From positions 783,809 to 847,808 of the forward strand of contig JAFLBH010000001.1 in the NCBI GenBank assembly GCA_017303905.1: a stretch of 64,000 nt of DNA, in the 5' to 3' direction. Positions 45,133 to 53,497 of this stretch are shown here, in pieces. The position numbers were made by a program, and so were the translations under genes. This DNA is from Bacteroidota bacterium (lineage in GTDB: Bacteria > Bacteroidota > Bacteroidia > B-17B0 > Aurantibacillaceae). Each line of letters starts with the position of its first letter. The stretch's first letter is position 1. The notes under the pieces are model-generated. The model searched no databases. It worked only from the letters and a program-made list of their open reading frames with translations, and was not told where the DNA came from.

Positions 45133-46038
45133 TTATTGAGCCCAGAAGTCGTAGTAGTTGAACCACTGATGCGGGTATTTTTTTATACGCTCCTCCAACT
45201 CATGTACATAGCGTTGCAGCATTTTCTGACAGGCTGCCTCCACTTCTTTTTCTCCTCGAGCGCGAGGAACTTCTATAGGTTCCGTGGAATAGAAATGATA
45301 CGTTTTACTATCGGATTTATTGGCAAAAACTATACATAATGGAACGCCGAACTTTGCAGCCATAATGAAAGGTCCCGCCGGAAATCTCGCAGGCTGTCCG
45401 AAGAAATCGGCAGTCAGTGTTTTTGTTCCTTCCCTGAACCTGTCACCGTGCATTACTAAAAGTTCGTTATTGGAAAAAGCTTTATGAAGTTCGATGATAT
45501 GACTTTTTGTTTCCTCGTTAATTGCGATAACGTTAATCTTCTTTTTCTTCATCACATCATTCATGTATTCTTTGATGTTTGCTTTTTCATTTTCATACAT
45601 CAAAATATTGAATGTTGTATTTAAGCGGTTTAATCCCTGTCCGGCAATTTCCCAGTTTCCTGTATGGGCGCTGACTAAAATTCCTCCTTTTCCAAGTGCA
45701 GCGATTTTATCTAAAACTTCGCCGCCTTCATGTATAAATTCAAAATTTGTTTTTACGCCGGCCATTTGCGCCACCTTATCCAAAATGGTTTGCCCGAATA
45801 TGTAATTGTTTTTGTAAACAGCCCAGAATGCTTTCCATTTACTGTAATGATGAGCCCTTATGAAATACTCACGCACGTAACGGTTAGGTTTACTAAAGAG
45901 AAAATAATAGAAAGAAACGAAGCGCAATAAAAAATAAGCAGGACCTAAACCAACGGTGTTTAAAATGCCAACAAAAATCTTATAACCTAAAATTTTGGCT
46001 TTTGATTGACCGTCCCACTGTGCAGCTTGATTTTTCAT
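45133..46038 (-). CDS. LpxL-like lysophospholipid / lipid acyltransferase
   Basis: A 301-residue member of the LpxL/HtrB lysophospholipid acyltransferase family. An N-terminal membrane helix (about 20-47) precedes the catalytic H125-TGNW-E130 (SAHTGNWEIAGQ). The substrate motif MHGDRFREG and FPAGPFIMAAKFGVPL follow. Lipid A secondary acyltransferases use the same fold. Placement last in an operon with ammonia-lyase, ketoreductase, ketosynthase and ACP genes is typical of aryl-polyene and flexirubin clusters, where such an enzyme attaches the polyene acid to a lipid or alkylresorcinol. I therefore favour pigment esterification over lipid A acylation. Confidence 0.82.
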   Translation of the reverse strand: MKNQAAQWDGQSKAKILGYKIFVGILNTVGLGPAYFLLRFVSFYYFLFSKPNRYVREYFIRAHHYSKWKAFWAVYKNNYIFGQTILDKVAQMAGVKTNFEFIHEGGEVLDKIAALGKGGILVSAHTGNWEIAGQGLNRLNTTFNILMYENEKANIKEYMNDVMKKKKINVIAINEETKSHIIELHKAFSNNELLVMHGDRFREGTKTLTADFFGQPARFPAGPFIMAAKFGVPLCIVFANKSDSKTYHFYSTEPIEVPRARGEKEVEAACQKMLQRYVHELEERIKKYPHQWFNYYDFWAQ

Positions 46039-46072
46039 GGTTATCCTTACAACAATTAAGGATAGTTAAGGT

Positions 46073-46333
46073 TTAAGCCATTTGGGCTTTTTCCTGGATC
46101 TTATTATAACAATAGTTATAAAAATCGTCGAAGGTGTTAATGTTAACGAAATCTTCGCCTTTTACTTTAAAACCGAAATTACTTTCAATTACTACCACTA
46201 AATCAACGTAGTCAAGACTGTCTAAATCAAGGGTTTCACGTAAGTTTGCCTCAAGACTGATTTTAGAACCGTCTACCTCAAATTCTTCTACAAAAAACTC
46301 GTTACACTTCGAAATAATCTCTTCTTTGGTCAT
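46073..46333 (-). CDS. Acyl carrier protein of the aryl-polyene-like cluster
   Basis: An 86-residue acyl carrier protein with the phosphopantetheine attachment Ser39 in LDLDSLDYVDLV. The sequence departs from housekeeping AcpP (which has GADSLDTVELVM), consistent with a dedicated carrier for the adjacent ketosynthase. It lies 24 bases downstream of the ketosynthase and 34 upstream of the acyltransferase, all in one direction. The ATG is clear. Confidence 0.92.
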   Translation of the reverse strand: MTKEEIISKCNEFFVEEFEVDGSKISLEANLRETLDLDSLDYVDLVVVIESNFGFKVKGEDFVNINTFDDFYNYCYNKIQEKAQMA

Positions 46334-46357
46334 GGTAATGTTGAATAAAGGGCAAAT

Positions 46358-47575
46358 TTAAATAAATTTCTTAATTATCAAGGTAGAATTAGTGCCGCCA
46401 AAGCCAAAACTGTTTGATAATATGGTATTTAGCTCTTTTTGTTGGGTTTTAGCCACAATATTAAGCTTGGCAGAGTCTTCGTCCGGATTCTCAAAATTGA
46501 TGTTTGGAGCAATAAAGCCATTTTGCATCATGAGTAAGGAATACACAATTTCACTCGCACCTGCCATCCAACACTCGTGACCGGTCATAGATTTAGTGGA
46601 GCTTACCGGTGTTTTGCTTCCAAAAATTTGATACAATGCCTGAGCTTCTACTTTATCACCACCCGGAGTGGAAGTGGCGTGTGCGTTTATGTAATCGATA
46701 TCGGTAACAGATAAACCTGAATCTTTCATCGCCATATTTAATGAACGCATTTGTCCGTCAACACTCGAGTTGGAGATGTGGTCACCGTTAGATGAAAATC
46801 CATAACCAACTACTTCAGCTAAAATTTTTGCACCACGCTTTTGCGCCGATTCTAAACTCTCTAAAATAACCGTGGCAGCTCCTCCGCTTGGAACTAAACC
46901 GTCTCGGTCTCTGTCAAACGGACGAGAAGCTTTAGTAGGTTCGCTTTCTCTTGCTGAAAACGCACTTAATCCGTCGAATGCGCCGAATGTATATTTATTG
47001 ACTTCTTGTGCGCCACCGCAGATAACTTGTTGTTGTAAGCCCCATTTAATCATAAGGTATCCCATGCCGATAGAGTGAGAACCGCTGGCACAAGCCGCTG
47101 CAAGTGTATAATTAATACCTTTTAATTTGTAAATAGTAGAAAGGTTCATAGTAACGGTACAATTCATTGTTTGAAAAATTGCACCGGAACCTAAAAGTGT
47201 TGTGTCTTTTTTAGCGCGAATGGTGTCGGTTGCCTCAATAGTTGAACCGGCTACGCTATCATTACCGTATATTATTCCAACTTCATTTTTATCAAAAAAA
47301 TCAATCTCAATACCAGCCAATTTAAGCGCTTCAGAAGTTGCCATGTAAGCATACTCAGCAGGTTCGCCCATACCAACACGTTGACGGCGGTCGAGCAATC
47401 CTTTTAATTGCGGACGTTCCAATTTTCCTGTTAAAGACGAACGGTATCCTAATTCTTTTCGTGATTCATCCAGAAAAATACCGGATTTCCCTTCAAACAA
47501 AGAATTTTTTACTTCATCTAAATTCTTGCCTAAGCAAGACCATGCACCCATTCCTGTTATAACAACTCGGTTCAT
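46358..47575 (-). CDS. Beta-ketoacyl-ACP synthase (FabF-like) of the aryl-polyene-like cluster
   Basis: A 405-residue KAS II-type condensing enzyme. The triad is complete: Cys162 in LAAACASGSHSIG, His299 in NAHATSTPGGD and His333 in KSMTGHECWMAG, with Lys328. It is therefore an active ketosynthase and not a chain-length factor, which would lack the Cys. Differences from housekeeping FabF (NAHATS for NAHGTS; ECWMAG for LLGAAG) suggest specialised substrates. It sits between the ketoreductase and ACP genes. Confidence 0.9.
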   Translation of the reverse strand: MNRVVITGMGAWSCLGKNLDEVKNSLFEGKSGIFLDESRKELGYRSSLTGKLERPQLKGLLDRRQRVGMGEPAEYAYMATSEALKLAGIEIDFFDKNEVGIIYGNDSVAGSTIEATDTIRAKKDTTLLGSGAIFQTMNCTVTMNLSTIYKLKGINYTLAAACASGSHSIGMGYLMIKWGLQQQVICGGAQEVNKYTFGAFDGLSAFSARESEPTKASRPFDRDRDGLVPSGGAATVILESLESAQKRGAKILAEVVGYGFSSNGDHISNSSVDGQMRSLNMAMKDSGLSVTDIDYINAHATSTPGGDKVEAQALYQIFGSKTPVSSTKSMTGHECWMAGASEIVYSLLMMQNGFIAPNINFENPDEDSAKLNIVAKTQQKELNTILSNSFGFGGTNSTLIIKKFI

Positions 47576-47605
47576 TTAATTATTGAATTTTAGAATATGT
47601 TTTTA

Positions 47606-48334
47606 TTAGGTATATAATCCTCCGTTAACTGAAATAACTTGTCCTGTTACATATGAAGCCGCATCCGAAACTAAAAATCCAACTACACCGGCTACTTCTT
47701 CTGCTTCACCAAAACGATTCAATGGAATCATGGCTTTGAATTGATCTTCCGGAATATCTGTTGTCATATCGGTTTTAATAAAACCCGGAGCAACAGCATT
47801 GACAGTTATACCGCGTTTGCCAACTTCCTGTGCTAATGCTTTAGTCGCAGAAATTACCGCACCTTTGGAAGCTGAATAATTGGTTTGTCCAGCCATGCCT
47901 TTTAATCCTGATAAGGAAACCATGTTTACAATGCGGCCTTTACGTTTACTCAACATTTGTTTGCATACTAAGCGCGTTACATTATAAAATCCATCCACAG
48001 CGATATTCATGACTTTATGCCAATCTTCCGGATTAATAAACACTAACAAATTATCGCGACGAATACCCGCGTTGTTTACCAAAACGGAAATATTTTTGTC
48101 TTTATTATCTTCCATCCATTTACCAAGCGTGTTATCTACTTGCTCAATATTGCCAACATCAAATTTCATGATAATGGCATCAACACCTTTTGCTTTTACA
48201 GCTTCTTGTGTTTTTTTAGCTTCTTCTTCATTGGAAGTGTAATTGATAATTACATTGTGACCCATTTCAGCGAGTTTAATGCAAACAGCTTTACCAATTC
48301 CTCTCGATCCTCCGGTTACCAGTGCGTAATTCAT
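47606..48334 (-). CDS. 3-oxoacyl-ACP reductase (FabG-like SDR)
   Basis: A classical SDR of 242 residues. TGGSRGIG (7-14) binds NADPH, VNNAGIRRD is present, and the catalytic set is Ser140, Tyr153 and Lys157 (SLSGLKGMAGQTNYSASK). It reduces 3-oxoacyl-ACP intermediates. Its start lies one base past the stop of the ammonia-lyase gene, and the ketosynthase gene follows after 30 bases. The cluster position indicates a polyene-dedicated reductase rather than the housekeeping FabG. Confidence 0.9.
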   Translation of the reverse strand: MNYALVTGGSRGIGKAVCIKLAEMGHNVIINYTSNEEEAKKTQEAVKAKGVDAIIMKFDVGNIEQVDNTLGKWMEDNKDKNISVLVNNAGIRRDNLLVFINPEDWHKVMNIAVDGFYNVTRLVCKQMLSKRKGRIVNMVSLSGLKGMAGQTNYSASKGAVISATKALAQEVGKRGITVNAVAPGFIKTDMTTDIPEDQFKAMIPLNRFGEAEEVAGVVGFLVSDAASYVTGQVISVNGGLYT

Positions 48335-48335
48335 T

Positions 48336-49874
48336 TTATAATACTTCTATATGGTTGTAAAAAATATAATCTCTAACCGCTTTCACATCTTTGTACTTGA
48401 TGGAATCATCCTTAAAACAAGGAAACACTTTACGTAAGTTATCGTAAGCGTCTTTAGTTTTAGAAGAAAGCTGATCTTGAATTTTTAAATAATCAATCGC
48501 TTGTAAAATAGTCATCCACTCAATAGCTAAAACTTCATAGCTGTTTAAAATAACTTTTTTACAAATCAAGGCTGCATTAGAACCCATGCTTACAATATCC
48601 TGATTGTCGTTATTGCTTGGAATACTATGCACATACATTGGGTTACTTAACATTTGATTTTCGGCAGTTGTTGAGGTAGCCGTAAATTGAACGCCTTGCA
48701 TGCCTAAGTTTAATCCAAGTGTACCGTGATTTACAAATGGAGGCAAAATATTATTGAGTTTGTCGTTCAGTAAAAAGTTTAACTGACGCTCTGCTAACAT
48801 CGATAATTTTGTAACGGCAATTTTTAATTTATCCATTTCTAAGGATACATAATCGCCATGGAAATTACCACCGTGATACACGTTTTTACGTTCCCAGTCA
48901 ACAATCGGATTATCATTCGCTGAGTTGATTTCGTTAATTAAAACTTCTTTGGCGTAATTAATAGTGTCAACTATTGGTCCGGCAATTTGTGGTACGCAAC
49001 GAATGGAGTAATACTCCTGCATTTTTTCCACCAACACATCAACTTCCACTTTTTGATTATAGTGATGCTCTTCACGTTTCTTTACCAGTTTACTATCTGC
49101 TAATGCATTCTGTATCGCTTTTGCTACTGCGTTTTGTCCGTAGTGATGCTTCACTTCATTCAATGGAGTAGAGTAATGATCGTCAAAGCTTCGAACAATT
49201 TCCATAATGGCAGATGAAGCCATTACCGACCAGTTCACCAGATTCTCGGCGTAAATAACGTTTAGCACTCCAATACCGCTCATGGCTGAGGTTCCATTCA
49301 TCAAGGCCAATCCTTCACGAATATGAATTTCCATTGGTTTAATGTTTTCTTTTTCAAAAACCTCTTTCGTAGAAGTGATTTTTCCGTGGTAATACACTTC
49401 GCCTTCACCAATTAAAGTGAGAGCTAAGTGTGCTAATTGTACTAAATCTCCGCTGGCACCTAGTCCGCCATGCTCGTAAATAACAGGCGAAATATTTTTA
49501 TTGATTAAAGTTTTTATCAATACCAAGGTATCAGGATGAATGCCTGCATAGCCTTGTAACAAGGTGTTTAAACGTGCCAGCATAACGGCTTTACAATCTA
49601 ATTCAGGGATGGGATTACCGGCACCCGAACAGTGACTGCGAATAAGATTATACTGAAGTTTAATTTGATCGTCGTGATTAATGCGGTATTGAGCCATAGG
49701 GCCAAAACCGGTATTAATACCATAGATTAGTTTTTCGCGTGTGAACTCTTTTAAAAAGTAGAAACTACGGTACAATTTACGAATAGACTCCTCGTCTAAA
49801 TCTAATTGTAAGTTGTTTATCAGAACCTTATAAAAATCGTCGGCCGAAATTTTTTTGTCGCCTATCTTTACCAT
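48336..49874 (-). CDS. Aromatic amino acid ammonia-lyase (HAL/PAL/TAL family)
   Basis: A 512-residue MIO enzyme. The cofactor triad is Ala140-Ser141-Gly142 in EHGGLGASGDLVQL. The catalytic Tyr lies in YGINTGFGPMAQYR (Tyr51), and the selectivity region reads NLIRSHCSGAG around His81. NDNPIVD and HGGNFHGDYVSLEMDKL are family landmarks. The overall text closely resembles flavobacterial enzymes of flexirubin clusters that act as tyrosine ammonia-lyases, so I favour tyrosine to p-coumarate; histidine is the alternative. It is the first gene of the operon leading to the ketoreductase, ketosynthase, ACP and acyltransferase genes. Confidence 0.9.
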   Translation of the reverse strand: MVKIGDKKISADDFYKVLINNLQLDLDEESIRKLYRSFYFLKEFTREKLIYGINTGFGPMAQYRINHDDQIKLQYNLIRSHCSGAGNPIPELDCKAVMLARLNTLLQGYAGIHPDTLVLIKTLINKNISPVIYEHGGLGASGDLVQLAHLALTLIGEGEVYYHGKITSTKEVFEKENIKPMEIHIREGLALMNGTSAMSGIGVLNVIYAENLVNWSVMASSAIMEIVRSFDDHYSTPLNEVKHHYGQNAVAKAIQNALADSKLVKKREEHHYNQKVEVDVLVEKMQEYYSIRCVPQIAGPIVDTINYAKEVLINEINSANDNPIVDWERKNVYHGGNFHGDYVSLEMDKLKIAVTKLSMLAERQLNFLLNDKLNNILPPFVNHGTLGLNLGMQGVQFTATSTTAENQMLSNPMYVHSIPSNNDNQDIVSMGSNAALICKKVILNSYEVLAIEWMTILQAIDYLKIQDQLSSKTKDAYDNLRKVFPCFKDDSIKYKDVKAVRDYIFYNHIEVL

Positions 49875-49979
49875 AAAAAATCAACTGTAATAATACAATT
49901 TTACTTAGAAATATGAAATAAGTGGCGGAGGGTATTTTTTATAATTTTAGAACAATTTAGATATGTAACTTTTGAGCCG

Positions 49980-49987
49980 TATATTTG
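49980..49987 (+). promoter_or_regulatory. Bacteroidota -7 element (TATATTTG) for the methyltransferase gene
   Basis: TATATTTG matches TAnnTTTG and lies 22 bases before the ATG at 50010, in the 135-base divergent region shared with the ammonia-lyase operon. Confidence 0.45.
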
Positions 49988-50009
49988 TTTTTTTAGCAGC
50001 ATAATTAGT

Positions 50010-51077
50010 ATGAATTTTTTCGAGAAAGACACCAAAACAGCAATGGAGGCCATTAAGTCGGCACAATGGATTGCGTTTGCACCCATCGTATTTCAGGCTT
50101 CATTGGCTTTACGCGATTTAGGAATATTAGAGGCTATTGAAGCGGCTAAAACGGAGGGTTTAACTCTTGATCAAGTAGTTGAAAAAACCAACTTACCCGA
50201 GTATGGTGTTCGTGTATTGGTTGAAGCGGGGCTTGGCATTGGTTTGCTCACCGTTAACAATGGCGTTTATCACATGACTAAAACCGGTTATTTTATCTTG
50301 AATGATGCAATGACCAAAGTAAACATGGACTTTACGCAAGATGTGTGTTATGAGGGTATGTTTACTTTACAGGAGAGTATTAAAAAAACGAAACCAACCG
50401 GACTGGAAGTATTTGGTAAATGGAAAACCGTGTATGAAGCTTTGGCTCATTTGCCATCAAAAGCGCAAAAGAGTTGGTTTGCTTTTGATCATTTTTACAG
50501 CGATGGTTCTTTCCCGCAAGTATTACCGATTTTATTTAAGCACAAGCCAAAACATATTCTAGACATTGGAGGCAATACCGGAAAGTTTACTCTGAAATGT
50601 TTGGGTTATGACCCGAACGTAAAAATGACCATTTTGGATTTGCCGGGACAGCTTAATATGGCAAAGAAAAATATTGAAGCAGCGGGTCATATTGATAGAG
50701 CCAATTTTCATGAGATAAATATTTTGGACGATTCTCAGAAATTCCCGAAAGGCGCTGATATTATTTGGATGAGTCAGTTTTTAGATTGCTTTAGTGAAGA
50801 TGAAATCGTGAGCATTTTAAAACGTTGTAATGAAGCTTTAAACGAAAACGGTATGGTTTACATTATGGAAACCTTCTGGGATCGTCAGCGATTTAAGACG
50901 GCGGCATTCAGTTTACAAATGACTTCTTTATACTTTACCAATATCGCTAATGGTAACAGTCAGATGTATGATTCGGCTGTGTTTAATAAATTAATTGACA
51001 GAGCCGGGTTAAAAATAGTTGAAGAAACGGATAATGTGGGGATTAGCCACACGATTCAAGTATGCGTGAAGAAGTAA
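50010..51077 (+). CDS. Class I SAM methyltransferase, plant-type O-methyltransferase fold
   Basis: The 355-residue protein has an N-terminal dimerisation/winged-helix region (about 20-100; FQASLALRDLGILEAI, TKTGYFILND). The Rossmann methyltransferase domain carries the SAM motif ILDIGGNTGKFTL near residue 183 and MTILDLPGQL. This layout is that of hydroxyindole/caffeate O-methyltransferases. The segment where such enzymes have a catalytic His-Asp reads WMSQFLDCFSEDE, so the usual general-base His seems absent. It diverges from the ammonia-lyase operon, and methyltransferases are common in aryl-polyene and flexirubin loci. A ring O-methylation role is possible but unproven. Confidence 0.82.
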   Translation: MNFFEKDTKTAMEAIKSAQWIAFAPIVFQASLALRDLGILEAIEAAKTEGLTLDQVVEKTNLPEYGVRVLVEAGLGIGLLTVNNGVYHMTKTGYFILNDAMTKVNMDFTQDVCYEGMFTLQESIKKTKPTGLEVFGKWKTVYEALAHLPSKAQKSWFAFDHFYSDGSFPQVLPILFKHKPKHILDIGGNTGKFTLKCLGYDPNVKMTILDLPGQLNMAKKNIEAAGHIDRANFHEINILDDSQKFPKGADIIWMSQFLDCFSEDEIVSILKRCNEALNENGMVYIMETFWDRQRFKTAAFSLQMTSLYFTNIANGNSQMYDSAVFNKLIDRAGLKIVEETDNVGISHTIQVCVKK

Positions 51078-51078
51078 C

Positions 51079-51576
51079 CTAAACTCCAATTTGGGCAAGA
51101 AATTTTTTAAACTGGGTAACACCGTTGTTGTTAACTTCATAACAGTATCTTGCCTGGAAAGATAACGTTTTCCATTTTTTATTTGATTCTTCTACAGCCT
51201 TATAAAGAATCACAAGGAATTTGTACTTAATGGAAAAATCTATAACGCTTGATATAAATCCATTTTTGTAAAACAAAATCCCATAAGAGTACGTTGAACT
51301 TGAAGTGCTGTTTGTGAAATTAAAAACTTTCTTACTTGATAAAATGGAATTAAGAGAGTCTAGATCAGTTGCTGATAATAATACCCTTGTTTTGACAGCT
51401 TTATTGTTAAATTTCCCATTACTGGTAATGCCAACGTGAGACTCGTATAATCCATAAACAACAACCGAATCGAAATTTTCAGTAAAAAAGGATTTGGGAA
51501 AAGTAGCTTTGGCCTGCGCTTTTATATTGGAAACATAAATTACAAGTAAAGTAAAAAAGATAATTTTTCTTGTCAT
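51079..51576 (-). CDS. Hypothetical exported protein
   Basis: I do not recognise this 165-residue protein. A signal peptide (MTRKIIFFTLLVIYVSNIKAQ) precedes a mixed alpha/beta domain with DSVVVYGLYESHVG and an unusual Ser/Thr run FNFTNSTSSSTYSYG. No cofactor or catalytic motif is visible. It lies 22 bases downstream of the acyl-CoA ligase gene on the same strand, so they may be co-transcribed, and its 3' end meets the convergent methyltransferase gene. Confidence 0.6.
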   Translation of the reverse strand: MTRKIIFFTLLVIYVSNIKAQAKATFPKSFFTENFDSVVVYGLYESHVGITSNGKFNNKAVKTRVLLSATDLDSLNSILSSKKVFNFTNSTSSSTYSYGILFYKNGFISSVIDFSIKYKFLVILYKAVEESNKKWKTLSFQARYCYEVNNNGVTQFKKFLAQIGV

Positions 51577-51598
51577 AAAAACTTATGCTTTCAGTATT

Positions 51599-53371
51599 TT
51601 AATCCATACTAAAAATATTCTCTATTGCATTTTTGTATTTTTCCTTAATCACTTTACGTTTAAGGCTGAGTTTAGGTGTTAATTCACCACCGTCGATGCT
51701 CCATTCTGCATTTAAAATTTCGCAACGCTTGAGTTGTTCGTAAGGCGCTAAAGTACGATTGGCTTGCTTCACATATTCGTTTATTAAACGTTTTAAATCT
51801 TCGTGTGAAGCCATCTCGGTATTACTTTTCCATTCGATACCCGAGCTCTTACAGTAATCTTTAAAGTTGGCAAAGTTTGGAACTAATAAAGCGGAGGCAA
51901 ATTTTTGTCCTTCACCAACCACCATACATTGCTCAATGAAACGGCATTCTTTTAATTTATTCTCAATAGCCAATGGTGCAATGTATTTTCCGGCGCTGGT
52001 TTTGAAAATTTCTTTTTTGCGGTCGGTGATTTTTAAAAAACGACCTTCTACAAAAGTTCCCACGTCACCGGTGTGAAACCATCCGTCTTTGTCCATCACC
52101 TCTGCTGTAGCTTCCGGGTTTTTATAATAGCCCATCATGACACTCGGGCCTTTCACTAAAATTTCTCCGTCTTCTTCCGCAATTTTTACTTCCACGCCGT
52201 CAATTACCGGACCAACACTTCCGATTCGGATATTATCCTCACCAAAACGATTGACACTTACTACCACGCATGTTTCGGTTAAACCGTAACCTTGTAAAAC
52301 TTTAAGTCCGGCACACAAAAAGATGCGCTCTAATTTTGGATTTAATGCGGCACCACCGGAAGCCATGCAAATTAATTTTCCGCCAACAGCGTCACGCCAT
52401 TTTTTGTAAACGAGTTTATCTACTATTTTACGTTTTAATTCATACATAAAACCATTGGCACCGCCCACTTCATATTGCTCTGCAATCTCAATACTCCAAT
52501 CAAACATTTTACGCTTAAAGCCGGTGAGTTTTTCGCCGGCCGCGGTAATTTTTTCGTACACACGTTCGATGAGACGAGGTACAGAAACAAATATCTGTGG
52601 TTGCACTTCTTTGAGATTATCGCCTATGGTTTCAAATCCTTCCGCAAAATAAACAGAGATACCTTCAAACAAATAAAGCGTTATGAGCATGCGTTCGTAA
52701 ACGTGATTTAACGGTAAAAAACTAAGAGCTTTCCACCATGGAGCAAACGGAGCAATATGCTGACATGCCTTTACATTTTCCACCAAATTACTGTGCGATA
52801 ACATCACACCTTTTGGAGTGCCTGTTGTTCCTGAAGTATAGAGTATAGTTAATAAATCACTTGGTTTAATACTCTTTTTAATGTTTTCCACTTTTTCTTT
52901 TTGTTCGTTCTTTTTGCCCTGCTCTATAAAATCATGGAAGCTCATTAATCCAACCAAATGATCGAAACTGATCACGTTTTTTACACTCGGGATTTCATCT
53001 TGAATGGAGGCGAGTTTAGCGTAAATAGATTTGTCGGATATAAACACAGCTTTTACTTCCGCGTGATTCAAAATAAATTTTAAATCATTATTGCTGCAAG
53101 TTGGAAAGATGGGAACTGTTACCACATTTATTTGCTGGCAACCGTAATCTGCAAAAATCCATTCCGGACGATTGTTAGAAACAATGGCCACTTTGTCGCC
53201 TTCTTTGATGCCAAGCGAAATTAGCCCGTAACTTACCCACTTGGAATAATCAATAAAGTTATCACTGCTGTATTTTTTCCACACCTTGTTTTCCTTACCG
53301 CACAATAAATCGTCTTTTTTATATTTCGATTTATATAAGTCTATGATGTCAAATACCCTGGTTACTTCCAT
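51599..53371 (-). CDS. Long-chain fatty acid-CoA ligase (AMP-forming)
   Basis: A 590-residue ANL-superfamily enzyme. The P-loop TILYTSGTTGTPKGVMLSHSNL, the A5 motif GYGLTET, the A7 region GWFHTGDVG and the A8 hinge ITDRKKEIFKTSAGKYIAP are all present. The size and text match bacterial FadD15-type long-chain acyl-CoA ligases. It activates fatty acids with ATP and CoA at the membrane. Position beside the polyene-like operon may be incidental, since it has its own good promoter. Confidence 0.92.
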   Translation of the reverse strand: MEVTRVFDIIDLYKSKYKKDDLLCGKENKVWKKYSSDNFIDYSKWVSYGLISLGIKEGDKVAIVSNNRPEWIFADYGCQQINVVTVPIFPTCSNNDLKFILNHAEVKAVFISDKSIYAKLASIQDEIPSVKNVISFDHLVGLMSFHDFIEQGKKNEQKEKVENIKKSIKPSDLLTILYTSGTTGTPKGVMLSHSNLVENVKACQHIAPFAPWWKALSFLPLNHVYERMLITLYLFEGISVYFAEGFETIGDNLKEVQPQIFVSVPRLIERVYEKITAAGEKLTGFKRKMFDWSIEIAEQYEVGGANGFMYELKRKIVDKLVYKKWRDAVGGKLICMASGGAALNPKLERIFLCAGLKVLQGYGLTETCVVVSVNRFGEDNIRIGSVGPVIDGVEVKIAEEDGEILVKGPSVMMGYYKNPEATAEVMDKDGWFHTGDVGTFVEGRFLKITDRKKEIFKTSAGKYIAPLAIENKLKECRFIEQCMVVGEGQKFASALLVPNFANFKDYCKSSGIEWKSNTEMASHEDLKRLINEYVKQANRTLAPYEQLKRCEILNAEWSIDGGELTPKLSLKRKVIKEKYKNAIENIFSMD

Positions 53372-53388
53372 AAATAAATTTAGTTAAT

Positions 53389-53418
53389 CAAAGATAAGAT
53401 TTTGGTTTATACCTCAAA
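53389..53418 (-). promoter_or_regulatory. Bacteroidota promoter of the acyl-CoA ligase gene
   Basis: On the minus strand TTTG (53415-53418) is followed after 18 bases by TATCTTTG (53389-53396), both matching the Bacteroidota consensus. The ATG at 53371 lies 17 bases downstream. Confidence 0.65.
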
Positions 53419-53474
53419 TTTGATTTATATCAAATTCGTTAACAGTTTAGTATCCGTTATGTTCGGATTTTAGT

Positions 53475-53482
53475 TAATTTTG
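53475..53482 (+). promoter_or_regulatory. Bacteroidota -7 element (TAATTTTG) for hldD
   Basis: TAATTTTG matches TAnnTTTG and lies 15 bases before the ATG at 53498. It overlaps the alternative TTG start at 53480, which supports the ATG as the true start. Confidence 0.5.
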
Positions 53483-53497
53483 AATGAATTTAAAATT

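Noticed and set aside
45133..46038. Lipid A secondary acyltransferase (lpxL) proper
   Set aside because: Motifs allow it, but the operon context with a dedicated ACP, ketosynthase and ammonia-lyase favours polyene esterification.
46358..47575. Ketosynthase as a chain-length factor
   Set aside because: Cys162, His299 and His333 are all present, so it should be catalytically competent.
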